A model generated the notes under the pieces. It saw nothing but the letters and a program-made list of their open reading frames with translations. It did not search any database and was not told where the DNA came from. Source: Candidatus Iainarchaeum sp. (GTDB taxonomy: Archaea; B1Sed10-29; WALL01; JAGHAM01). Taken from it: DNA of 15,488 nucleotides. The stretch is from positions 1 to 15,488 of the forward strand of contig JAGHAM010000032.1 of the NCBI GenBank assembly GCA_021161465.1, given 5' to 3'. The translations under genes and the position numbers were made by a program. Shown here in pieces: positions 6,218-14,500 of this stretch; within the stretch, counting starts at the first letter, position 1, and each line of letters opens with the position of its first letter.

Positions 6218-7438
6218 TTAGGGTATAAAAGCATTGGGGTTCAATTCCCTCTCTCTGTCCTTGACAAAGCTGAGGAAATCTTCAAATCCCTTCCACTCAC
6301 CAGAATTTCCATCGAAATCATAGCTGTCTTTATCCGTCACAACAAGATACAAGAAATATCTCCCATAGGTAGAGTTAGATGGCACAAGCATTTCCGTGTC
6401 ATTCCTAAGGTCATAAACCAATTCACCTGTTTGTGGTTCAACAAGAATTGCGTCCTTAAGTGAGCTATAAACATCTTTACTGGAAGCTATTGGCCTAGGG
6501 GAAAATGCAACGACACAATGCCCAACCACATCACTGCTTGTTTCAACGTTTGGAGCTTCCGGGAAATTTCCACAAGCCATGTAATAGTTTTCATACTCTT
6601 TAGGTAACTGTTTTTTCTCGGTGTTTTTCAAGTAATACGTGCGCGAGTTCTCTACGTAAAAGATACTACCCCCTTGGACAAATCCTGTAAATGATGCATT
6701 TGTATTCTTCTCGGTACAAAACCCTGTCAGGTAGTTCAGTTCTGCCATAAAGAGTATGGAAAAATCCTCACAGTCTCCGCCTTTGTTGGATATGATAGAT
6801 TCTAGATTTTGGAGGGCATCACTAGTCCCACTGGTTTCATTATCTGTTTTATACTCCAGGCCCTCTTTGTAAGAGTTAACGAAGCTGAGGCAGGCTAGGT
6901 TTATGTTGCAATCACCGTGCTCAAGCTTAACACACCTGCTCTTAAGCGAATCCTGAAAGTGTTTGTAGTCACTGAAGTGGTCTATATTTGAATTCTCCCT
7001 GAACCAATTCATCCTATCGTTCAACCGTGTCTCGTATGCTTTCAACTCATCCAATGTGCTGTTGATGTCAGTCTTCAGGGCAGATAGCTGCTGTCCTTTC
7101 TCCTTAAGCTCCTTGTCCTTATTCTCGAGTTCACTGTTAGCTTTCTCCAGTGATTTTTCCAGCTTTGAATTGTTGTACTCAAGCGAAGAGATGTATGTCT
7201 TCTGTTCTTCAATCACATTAGAGGCGTTCTCAACTGAAGCTGACAGGTTCTGTATATGCTTCTCCATCGAAGCAATCTGGGCAGTTGCCAAATCCAGCTT
7301 TCGCTCCAGTTCTTTTGAGCGCGTGTCAGCATTGTATGCAAGAAGCGACACCACCGCTAAAACAAAAATCAGAACAACTATGGCTGCCCCAGTCCACGAG
7401 TATTTAACTTTTCTTGCCTTCTTCTTTCGCGCCAACAA
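6218..7438 (-). CDS. Membrane-anchored coiled-coil protein with transglutaminase-like domain
   Basis: Numbering is from the TTG at 7462 (414 residues). A basic stretch (ARKKKARKVK) precedes one membrane helix (about 25-43), so the bulk should lie outside the cell. Residues 48-150 are a heptad-rich coiled coil (Leu/Glu/Lys with repeated LE and NS). Residues about 155-400 look like a transglutaminase-like cysteine hydrolase: GGDCEDFS with Cys231 as nucleophile, GHCVVAF with His315, and VEPQTG where Glu342 may take the place of the usual Asp. Such domains act as proteases or amidases, or in cross-linking; the substrate is unknown. Several extra cysteines suggest disulfides. The start is uncertain. 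TTG 7438 gives MLARKKKARK and fits a transcript start near 7454; TTG 7462 adds eight residues. Confidence 0.75.
   Translation of the reverse strand: MLARKKKARKVKYSWTGAAIVVLIFVLAVVSLLAYNADTRSKELERKLDLATAQIASMEKHIQNLSASVENASNVIEEQKTYISSLEYNNSKLEKSLEKANSELENKDKELKEKGQQLSALKTDINSTLDELKAYETRLNDRMNWFRENSNIDHFSDYKHFQDSLKSRCVKLEHGDCNINLACLSFVNSYKEGLEYKTDNETSGTSDALQNLESIISNKGGDCEDFSILFMAELNYLTGFCTEKNTNASFTGFVQGGSIFYVENSRTYYLKNTEKKQLPKEYENYYMACGNFPEAPNVETSSDVVGHCVVAFSPRPIASSKDVYSSLKDAILVEPQTGELVYDLRNDTEMLVPSNSTYGRYFLYLVVTDKDSYDFDGNSGEWKGFEDFLSFVKDRERELNPNAFIP
6223..6230 (-). promoter_or_regulatory. Possible internal TATA box for the histone-like gene
   Basis: On the minus strand GCTTTTATACCC lies at the very end of the upstream coding sequence. 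A transcript starting about 27 bases downstream (near 6200) would have a 20-base leader containing AAGGTGG before GTG 6180. It may be a chance match, since these bases also encode the upstream protein's last residues. Confidence 0.3.
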
Positions 7439-7477
7439 ACCACATCCAATGCCGTAAACCAATAAACGTAGCCAAAG

Positions 7478-7485
7478 TTTAAATA
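7478..7485. promoter_or_regulatory. Shared TATA-like element between the transglutaminase-like gene and proS
   Basis: TTTAAATA is centred about 26 bases before the proS ATG at 7508, consistent with a leaderless transcript. Read on the minus strand, the same AT-rich stretch (ATTATTTAAAC) could direct the transglutaminase-like gene with a start near 7454. The gap between the two genes is under 70 bases, so they must share control space. Confidence 0.5.
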
Positions 7486-7507
7486 ATTTGATGAAGAAAA
7501 CAACTCC

Positions 7508-8899
7508 ATGCAGGACTTCTACGAATGGTACAATGAAAAAATCAGGCTCATAGTTGACAACAGATATCCCATAAAGGGCGCGCTGGTCTGGACGCCGTTC
7601 GGCTTTAAGCTCCAGAAGCTTGCATTTGACAAGTTAAGAGAACTTCTGGAGGCTACTGGCCATAAGGAAACACGTTTTCCAACTTTAATTCCAGAAAACC
7701 AGCTGGAGAAGGAAGAGGAGCACGTTAAAGGCTTTAAGGACGAGGTTTATTGGATAACTCATGGTGGTTTAAGCAAGTTGGATATCCCTCTAGCACTCAG
7801 GCCAACAAGCGAGACTGTGATATACCCTATGTTTTCTCTCTGGATTAGAAGCCATGCAGACCTGCCACTAAAAGTTTTCCAGGTCGTTAACACATTCAGG
7901 TATGAAACCAAGCACACAAGACCTTTAATCAGAGATAGGGAAATAGGCTTCTTCAAGGAGGCACACTGCGCGCATGCTGACGCCGCTGATGCTGAAAAAG
8001 AAATGAAAACAATTCGTCGGATATACAAAGAATTTTTTGACGCACTGGGGATACCTTACCTTATACTGCAGAGGCCTGACTGGGACAAGTTCCCCGGAGC
8101 TGAGAAAACAATATCCTTCGACCAGCTTATGCCAAATGGGAAGACTCTGCAGATAGCTACCTCCCACTACCTCGGGACAAATTTCTCGAAAATGTTTGAA
8201 GTTGACTACGAAACCGATGATGGCGGCAGAGCGCTAGCACATATTACATGTCATGGCATATCTGGGAGAGCCATTGCTGGGGTAGTAAGCGCGCATGGTG
8301 ATGAGAAAGGATTGATTCTACCGCCTGAGTTCGCGCCTGTTCAGGTTGTCATAGTTCCAATACCGTTTAAGGGCAAAGAAGAGCTGGTATTAAGTTATGC
8401 AAAGGAAATTCACAAGAAAGCCGAGGCATTAGGATGGCGTGTAGAACTCGACGATGGCGAGGAAACTCCAGGAAACAAATACTACTACTGGGAAGAGCGT
8501 GGAGTTCCATTCAGAATTGAAATTGGGCCAAGAGAAGCAGGCAACGAAACTATTACGCTGGTTCGCAGGGATACCGGAGAGAAGAAAGTGGTCCCACTTA
8601 AAAATTTGGAGGACTTGCTTGACAAAAGCGCGAAGGAAATCGCTGAGAACTTAAGGGAAACCGCAAGGAAGCGCGTTGAGAAACTCGTCAAGAAGGCCAA
8701 AAGCAAGAGTGATTTGAAGAAGAAAGGCCTTGTGTTCAAGGTAGAAGTGTGCAGCCCTGAATGCGCGAAGACCTTAGAAGATGAGTGCATCGAGGGTATG
8801 GAGTACAGAGGCCATCTCCTTGATGAAAAACCTGAAGGCAAATGCCTAGCCTGCGGTAAAAAGGCTAAATACGTTGGAATAATCAGCAACGCTTACTGA
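7508..8899 (+). CDS. proS: Prolyl-tRNA synthetase, archaeal/eukaryal type
   Basis: ProRS charges tRNA-Pro with proline and ATP in the cytoplasm. The 463 residues show YPIKGALVWTPFGF (20-33), RPTSE (98-102), motif 2 FRYETKHTRPLIRDREI with FFKEAHCAH (130-156), and motif 3 CHGISGRAIAGVVSAHGDEKG (248-268). The anticodon-binding domain begins near PVQVVIVPI (277-285), and the C-terminal zinc-type domain has Cys415, Cys419, Cys427, Cys446 and Cys449, ending in the typical Tyr. There is no bacterial editing insertion. The N-terminus is slightly short for the family, but ATG 7508 sits 26 bases after a TATA box, so it is taken as the true leaderless start. Confidence 0.96.
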   Translation: MQDFYEWYNEKIRLIVDNRYPIKGALVWTPFGFKLQKLAFDKLRELLEATGHKETRFPTLIPENQLEKEEEHVKGFKDEVYWITHGGLSKLDIPLALRPTSETVIYPMFSLWIRSHADLPLKVFQVVNTFRYETKHTRPLIRDREIGFFKEAHCAHADAADAEKEMKTIRRIYKEFFDALGIPYLILQRPDWDKFPGAEKTISFDQLMPNGKTLQIATSHYLGTNFSKMFEVDYETDDGGRALAHITCHGISGRAIAGVVSAHGDEKGLILPPEFAPVQVVIVPIPFKGKEELVLSYAKEIHKKAEALGWRVELDDGEETPGNKYYYWEERGVPFRIEIGPREAGNETITLVRRDTGEKKVVPLKNLEDLLDKSAKEIAENLRETARKRVEKLVKKAKSKSDLKKKGLVFKVEVCSPECAKTLEDECIEGMEYRGHLLDEKPEGKCLACGKKAKYVGIISNAY

Positions 8900-8911
8900 A
8901 CTGCCGAAAAG

Positions 8912-8918
8912 TTTTTAT
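8912..8918 (+). promoter_or_regulatory. TATA box of the 101-aa membrane protein gene
   Basis: TTTTTAT within AGTTTTTATGC is centred 26 bases before the ATG at 8941. The earlier in-frame ATG at 8917 lies inside this box and would be untranscribed or at the extreme edge, so 8941 is preferred. Confidence 0.55.
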
Positions 8919-8940
8919 GCAACAGCCGTTTTCTTATTTT

Positions 8941-9246
8941 ATGGTAGAAAGGCCTGCCAAAATCGATAGAAAACAATATGTAATCATCGCACTCATTTTC
9001 ATAATAATTAACATTATAATTAGTTCTGTTGGGTTCTTTTACATCTTCAAACAACCAATAAACTCCCCGGAAGATCCCTATTCGTTTGGACATTACAATG
9101 CCATACCTTTTGATGTAGTAATAGGAACTATTCTAATACCTATTGGTGGGGTGTTTGGCTCAATAGCGGTTTTCATATACATGAAAAAGCTTAAGGTGAA
9201 GCCAAACATGCAACAAGCTTCAACAAGAGAAAGTACTAGTGAATGA
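8941..9246 (+). CDS. Two-helix membrane protein of unknown function
   Basis: The 101-residue protein is not recognised. A basic N-terminus (VERPAKIDRK) precedes a first helix (about 15-38), an external loop rich in Pro and Asn (NSPEDPYSFGHYNA), a second helix (about 58-82) and a basic tail (MKKLKVKP). By the positive-inside rule both ends are cytoplasmic. The start is set by the TATA box 26 bases upstream. It lies 41 bases after proS but probably has its own promoter. No functional hint comes from its neighbours. Confidence 0.7.
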   Translation: MVERPAKIDRKQYVIIALIFIIINIIISSVGFFYIFKQPINSPEDPYSFGHYNAIPFDVVIGTILIPIGGVFGSIAVFIYMKKLKVKPNMQQASTRESTSE

Positions 9247-9269
9247 AAGATGGCTCCAACACCGTTATC

Positions 9270-9276
9270 TTTTTAT
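9270..9276 (+). promoter_or_regulatory. TATA box upstream of nnrD
   Basis: TTTTTAT is centred 36 bases before the nnrD ATG, giving a predicted leader of roughly 10 bases. GGTGA at 9299-9303, five bases before the ATG, would fall at the transcript's 5' end. Unlike several neighbours this gene therefore appears to have a short leader with a ribosome binding site. Confidence 0.45.
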
Positions 9277-9308
9277 CCATCCTAGCAGTTAGTAAATGGG
9301 TGACTTAA

Positions 9309-10085
9309 ATGCTTGAAAGGAAATCTGACAGCCACAAAGGCGAGAATGGAAAGGTACTTGTCATTGGAGGAAGCGACGAGTATGTTGGAGCTCCTGCGCT
9401 TACGGGCCTCGCTGCGTTGCGCGCTGGGGCTGACTTAGTGTATATCGCCTGCCCGGAGAAGGTGGCTTATGCAATCAACGCTTTGTCGCCAGATTTGATA
9501 ACTGTGAAGCTTAGCGGTGACTCGCTTGGTGTGAGGCACGCTGTTAAGATAATGGATTTCGTAGAGAAAGTGGATGTCGTTGCTATTGGCCCCGGGCTTG
9601 GTACCAGGGCTGGTACACAGGAGGCCGTCAAGAAGCTCTGCTCCAAAATAAAAAAACCAAAGGTAATCGATGCGGACGCGCTGAAAGCCTTGAAGGAGAT
9701 ACCACCAAATAGCATTATAACACCACACCGTGGTGAATTTGAAGCTATGTTTGGCGTGAAGCCTACAAGGGATGAGCTCACAAAAAGAGCTGACAGCGAT
9801 AAGATTATCCTCTTAAAAGGCCAAACAGACTTCATCTGCAATGGTAGTGAAGTCCGTGAGAACCACACTGGAAATGCAGGTATGACTGTTGGTGGCACTG
9901 GTGATATCCTGACAGGCATAGTGGCTGGCTTAATTTCGCAGAAAGTGCCGCTCTCCGATGCTGCTTTCTTGGGCGCGCAGATAAATGGGGAGGCCGGGGA
10001 CATACTAAAAGAGCAGATGGGTTACTGCTTTGTAGCATCAGACCTACTAAGTGTCATCCCAAGAGTCATTCTGGAAGAAGTATAA
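9309..10085 (+). CDS. nnrD: ADP/ATP-dependent NAD(P)H-hydrate dehydratase
   Basis: NnrD repairs hydrated NADH or NADPH by nucleotide-dependent dehydration. The 258 residues match the ribokinase-like YjeF C-terminal family: GKVLVIGGSDEYVGAPALTG (14-33), AIGPGLGT (92-99), VIDADALKAL (119-128), ITPHRGEF (137-144), and the nucleotide/catalytic motif NAGMTVGGTGDILTG (189-203, Asp199). AQINGEAGD (223-231) follows. The epimerase half (YjeF N-terminal domain, NnrE), often fused in front, is absent; the protein starts directly at the dehydratase domain. ATG 9309 is preceded by GGTGA. The gene is convergent with the Cys-rich gene, with seven bases between their stop codons. Confidence 0.93.
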   Translation: MLERKSDSHKGENGKVLVIGGSDEYVGAPALTGLAALRAGADLVYIACPEKVAYAINALSPDLITVKLSGDSLGVRHAVKIMDFVEKVDVVAIGPGLGTRAGTQEAVKKLCSKIKKPKVIDADALKALKEIPPNSIITPHRGEFEAMFGVKPTRDELTKRADSDKIILLKGQTDFICNGSEVRENHTGNAGMTVGGTGDILTGIVAGLISQKVPLSDAAFLGAQINGEAGDILKEQMGYCFVASDLLSVIPRVILEEV

Positions 10086-10092
10086 TCCCTCG

Positions 10093-11412
10093 TTAACTCG
10101 TCCATGGGCAGTCAGTATCTCCACCAGAATAAGTACAACCAGATGGACAACAACCATCGCCTGGATTGCATTCTGTTATATCTTCATGGACACATTCTCC
10201 AGATGAACACTTGTCAATAGTACATGAATCGTCATCATTACAGTCAGCATAAGTCAAACATTTGTTTGGACTGCAATCATTATCATTATTGTAAAAACAA
10301 GTTTCTGGGCAACACCCATCATCATTTATACATTCAATGATTGGCATGTACACGCATCTTTTTGCATCATCTTCCTTATTGTGAGAACATATGTTCTGAG
10401 TACAAGAATTACCATCATCACAATCAGCATCAGACTCGCATTGATTGCAATCAGAATCTCCAGGATAGCTACATCCGCCAGGGCAACAGCCGTCTCCACC
10501 AATACAGGAAGTTATCTGTGTATTGACACACTTTCCATCATCATTGCATTCATCAATTGTACAAGAATCCCAATCATTACAGTCAGAATTCTTTTCACAT
10601 TTTTTGGTAGGTTGAACCTGTTCACAATCACTATCACTTTTGTAATCACAGTTTCCTGGACAGCAATCATCATCAGATTTGCACTCTGTTATGGTAGAAT
10701 AGTAGCAATATCCATTTCTACACTCATCTAGAGTGCAAGAATTATTATCAGAACAATCCTCTGGAGAAGAACACTCAGTTCCTAGATAGCAATCATTGTC
10801 TGTATTGTCGCAACCTCTTGGGCAACAGCCGTCACCAGATTTACATTCTGTTATAATAGAACGTTGACACATGTTATTAACACACTTTTCTGTTGTGCAT
10901 GGGTTGTTATCAGAACAGTCTTCATCTGAAGTGCAACCAAAGCACTTCCTGGTCTCAGTCTTAGTTGTGACATTACCACATTTATTCAAATCAGCACATG
11001 TCCTGTTCTGTGAGCCATTAATACACTTACCCCACTCACCACATTTCCAGTTTTCCACACACAGATGCGTTTTTTTCTGCAGACGAATTTCAACAGGAGA
11101 CTCTTTACCAGCATAAACAAAGACAAGTTCACTCGTTTCTGGATAATTTGTTGCCGATACATTGATGTAGTAGTATCCGGGTTTAAGTTCAAGTTTAGTA
11201 GTTCCATTTTCACCAACAATCTTCTTTGATACAAAATCCCAATCCTGGGTATACACGTACACTATCGCACTCTTAATGGGTGAGGAAGTTTCAGTATCTA
11301 AGGTAGATACTTTTACATAACCTTTTTCCCCAAACGGAAATTGTGTTAGAACAACAGCTAACACTACGAGAACAAGCAAACCAAATACAACAGCAATTAA
11401 CTTCTTTATCAT
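10093..11412 (-). CDS. Anchored or secreted Cys-rich protein with TSP1-like and five slime-mould-type repeats
   Basis: This 439-residue surface protein begins with a Lys-rich start and a hydrophobic helix (6-23) lacking a clear cleavage site, so it may be a membrane anchor. Residues 31-112 resemble a carboxypeptidase-regulatory/PEGA-like beta sandwich (VKVSTLD, ELKPGYYYINVSA). Residues 118-157 look TSP1-like (CVENWKCGEWGKC, SQNRTC). Residues 160-435 are five tandem repeats of about 50 residues. Each has C-x5-C-x5-C-T-x3-C, a short run to another Cys, then 'I-x2-C-x4-DCC or GCC-P-x2-C' and an acidic end (DxDC); the pattern resembles the slime-mould (Dicty) repeat. Adhesion or ligand binding, perhaps with calcium given the Asp/Asn density, is inferred. 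It is divergent from the giant surface gene. Confidence 0.85.
   Translation of the reverse strand: MIKKLIAVVFGLLVLVVLAVVLTQFPFGEKGYVKVSTLDTETSSPIKSAIVYVYTQDWDFVSKKIVGENGTTKLELKPGYYYINVSATNYPETSELVFVYAGKESPVEIRLQKKTHLCVENWKCGEWGKCINGSQNRTCADLNKCGNVTTKTETRKCFGCTSDEDCSDNNPCTTEKCVNNMCQRSIITECKSGDGCCPRGCDNTDNDCYLGTECSSPEDCSDNNSCTLDECRNGYCYYSTITECKSDDDCCPGNCDYKSDSDCEQVQPTKKCEKNSDCNDWDSCTIDECNDDGKCVNTQITSCIGGDGCCPGGCSYPGDSDCNQCESDADCDDGNSCTQNICSHNKEDDAKRCVYMPIIECINDDGCCPETCFYNNDNDCSPNKCLTYADCNDDDSCTIDKCSSGECVHEDITECNPGDGCCPSGCTYSGGDTDCPWTS
10108..10935 (-). repeat. Five-unit Cys-rich tandem repeat within the coding region
   Basis: Units begin at residues 160, 214, 272, 325 and 385 of the minus-strand protein and are 49-56 residues long. 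Each carries DCxDxxxCT near the front and a CCP motif near the end. The DNA has diverged between units, so this is old protein-level duplication and not a recent DNA repeat. Confidence 0.8.
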
Positions 11413-11448
11413 ATTAACAACCGTATCTTCAATTTAATTATCTAAAAG

Positions 11449-11459
11449 GTATTTATATG
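11449..11459 (-). promoter_or_regulatory. TATA-like element for the Cys-rich gene
   Basis: On the minus strand ACATATAAATACC would start a transcript about 15 bases before the ATG at 11412. A second AT-rich box (TAATTAAAT, about 11432-11440) would give a leaderless transcript instead. The sequence does not decide between them; no clear ribosome binding site precedes the ATG. Confidence 0.35.
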
Positions 11460-11467
11460 TGTTTTGG

Positions 11468-11477
11468 TTTTTATTAA
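11468..11477 (+). promoter_or_regulatory. TATA box of the giant surface-protein gene
   Basis: GGTTTTTATTAA matches the GGTTTTTAT or AGTTTTTAT boxes seen before other genes here (3358, 8912). It predicts a transcript start near 11499 and a leader of about 26 bases carrying GAGGT at 11513-11517, seven bases before the ATG. Another possible box, TTTATATG at 11452-11459, would give a longer leader. Confidence 0.5.
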
Positions 11478-11512
11478 TCAATTCAGATTTCACAGATAGA
11501 AGAAGTGTGAAA

Positions 11513-11517
11513 GAGGT
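11513..11517 (+). promoter_or_regulatory. Ribosome binding site of the giant surface-protein gene
   Basis: GAGGT ends seven bases before the ATG at 11525 and is one of the best matches in the window to the archaeal 16S tail. It supports that start. Confidence 0.6.
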
Positions 11518-11524
11518 CAATATT

Positions 11525-14500
11525 ATGAAAAAGATAGGATTAATTTACATGATTTTAACCCTCCTTCTGACTATCTCTGCTGCCTATCAAAACGTGTATG
11601 TTGAACAATGGTTGAGAACAGATAGTATCTCAACAATAAGCGACTCTTTTCCATCTGAATGTGATGACTATAGAAAGTGTAATCCTGCTCCAACAATTTT
11701 CAAAGCCCTGAGTTCATCTATAGGCGATCCGGGAACAAAACATTGGATGATACTTGGATTGCAGGATGGTAGTTGGAGAGGTTACTGGTGGAGTAAGTCA
11801 CAAAATAGATGGGTGAGAGATGATCGAATAGTGATGGGTTTATCTAATACTGGTGGTTGGGCAAGACCTGTAGTGTTCAAGATGGGAAACACATGGTATC
11901 TAATAACTGGTAGGAAAGATGGTGGGTTCAGTGGATATCATTGGGGTGGTGGCTCCAGTGGTGGTGTATGTGTTGGAAACGACGCATACTGTGCAAGTTA
12001 TGGAGGCGAGACAACATGTAATTCTAAGGCAGGATGCAAATGGGTAGGTGGTTCTGGTATATGTACTGGTACTATCATATGGCCAAGAACTTGTGGGTTG
12101 GCATGCGCCGCGTGTGGTGGGTTATGTAGCCCACGAACTCTCCGTTGTTTCCCACATGTTGGAGATTGTAGTTCCGATCTAGTAAAGGATTGTGCAAACT
12201 GCCCTGGGTGCTCAGGTGGTGGTAGTGGTAGTTGTGTAGGTGATGATGACTACTGCTCTACCTATAACAACAACGAGGTTGGCTGCAAATCAAAATCAGG
12301 ATGTTCATGGCAGAGTAGTGCAGGAGGTCAGTGGGTGCCTGACACCAGCATCGTCAGTGGATTAGGAACATTCTGTACAGGTTGTTCTTCAGGTGAATGT
12401 TATACAAGTCCTGCTGTTGGTTTCGATATTACTGGCGAAGGTCACTGGAATCTAATTGCTGGAAATGCAAATGCTAGGTTAAAAGGATGGTCATACTATT
12501 CAGGTTCATGGCATGCGGATTCTTTGGTAACTCAGAATTTACCTACTACTATTGGTGCATGGGATTGTAGATCTGCACGGATAGGTGGCACGTGTTACAG
12601 GTACATAGTAACAGCGAGACCTGCACTTGTATTCAATGCCACTGGAAACGAAGAATGGCATTTGCTAGTTGGTAAAACAGAATGGTGGTGGAACGCAGGT
12701 TCAGCTGACGTGCCATGGCACTTCAGAAGTTACGTACGTGAGGGAGATTACTGGATTCCTGATAGTAGTTTTAAGCTTGGTGTTGAAGACCCAAACAAAG
12801 GGCAAGTCCTCCCTGTACCAAATATGCCTGCCTTTGCTTACAACGTAACTGGAAATGGTTTCTGGTGGTTAATAGTTGGTGTGGGTAAAAAAAGCGGGTT
12901 TGGCATGCCTAGTAGTTATCTCCCCAGTTTCTACTGGGATGACCGTGATGAACCTGATCAAGCTAACTGGAGCCCCTATCCTGGCTTCTACGTTCCCTAT
13001 ACTTCATTCACTTTGAAGCTTGATCTGGATGAAGATGGAGACTGTTTTGCAACTGTTAATATGCCAAAGATGGGATATTACGATATGGTTAATGACCCCA
13101 ATGTAACTAAAAGAGTTTTCGATTGTCGTGGAGATGGTACTAACGATATAGAATGTGATATCTCTGGTCTTGAAGACTGGCACAAAAGACCAGGAGGAAA
13201 CGAAGTGGTTGTTGCATGCAAAGATACCCACGACAACGCCAATGATGAGGCCACCTCACAAAAGTTGATATATTACATTGATGCAACTCCCCCAGAGTAT
13301 AAGGATCAATCTCAAAACGTAAGTGGTGCACCACCGTCCATACCAGATAGTCCAAGACCGTACGTTAACATGAGTGCATATGGGATGGACACAGTTGTTA
13401 CATCGGGGTGGCTGTGGACCAATGAGAGTGGGGATCCCGGAATAAATTATTCTGTACCCTATTGGCATGAGAAATTTAATAGTTGGAGTAGGAGGAAAGA
13501 AATAATTGTAAACAACTCGTATCAGGGGAATAATCCTGATCCAACAGACAACTATCAGGTATACTTCAAAGTAAATTATGATTCTGATATGCAAGGGGAC
13601 TTTGACGATTTAAGATTCTGTGATGTTGATGGGAATGAACTCAACTACTGGATTGAGAGGAAAGTCAATGGTAGTTATGCCTATGTGTATGTGAACATCC
13701 CTCACCTATACTCATTTTCGGTTCCAAAGATATACATGTATTACGGTAACCCAACAGCCCACAGCAAGAGTGATCCAACCCTCACTCTAATTTATTACAA
13801 GAATTTCAAGAGTTCGAATCCGTCAATAGGGTGTGGAAGTTGGCTAGAACAAGGTAAATGGTGTTGGGGTTCCCACCCGTCTGGAGTAAGCTCTTATTGT
13901 GAGAAAAATTATTTCACTTGGCGCAGTGGCTATGGAATTAAGTTTCATTGGGAAGAATGCCACAGAGAACCTGGTGCCGCATATACTGAGTACGTACCTA
14001 TATTCAATGATGTAAGTAAAAAATGGTACACGATGAATCCTGATATTAAGATTAAACTAAATTTAGACTACATAAACAACCCAAGCAGAACTAGGGGGGG
14101 TGGTCCCACATTCATGCTAACCAATATAACTGGCATACATATGAACGATGGAAGTAGCTCGCATCCTTATGACCCAGATAACGCCAGCATTATATATTTC
14201 CACATACATGCAGGTAAGCTTTTGGATGGCACCACACCCAGCACAAGTGAATTAGTCATCCACCCCGGTGCTCAACATGGAATGAGTGGAACCAGTGGTA
14301 TTACTTGTGGAATAATAGGGAAAGGAGAGCACTGGATAGAGCTCCTAGTTAAAAAGAATAAATTACATTTGTACTTAGATGAAAAAGAATGCGGATCAGT
14401 AGACGTAACAAGCATGCAATTTAACAAGAAGACTTATTGGCAATACTTCGTTGCTCAAGATAAGCAAAGTGGGAGTGCGAGTAGTACGTATACAACAGGA

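Noticed and set aside
8917-8940. Upstream in-frame ATG for the 101-aa membrane protein
   Set aside because: It overlaps the TTTTTAT box; the ATG at 8941 has the same TATA spacing as other genes here and gives a natural basic N-terminus.
10108-10935. CRISPR-like or recent DNA tandem repeat
   Set aside because: The periodicity is at protein level (about 150 bases with diverged bases and variable length) inside an open frame; no identical short repeats with spacers.
13004-13594. Minus-strand open frames within the giant surface gene
   Set aside because: They overlap a continuous, domain-bearing plus-strand frame and resemble nothing known.
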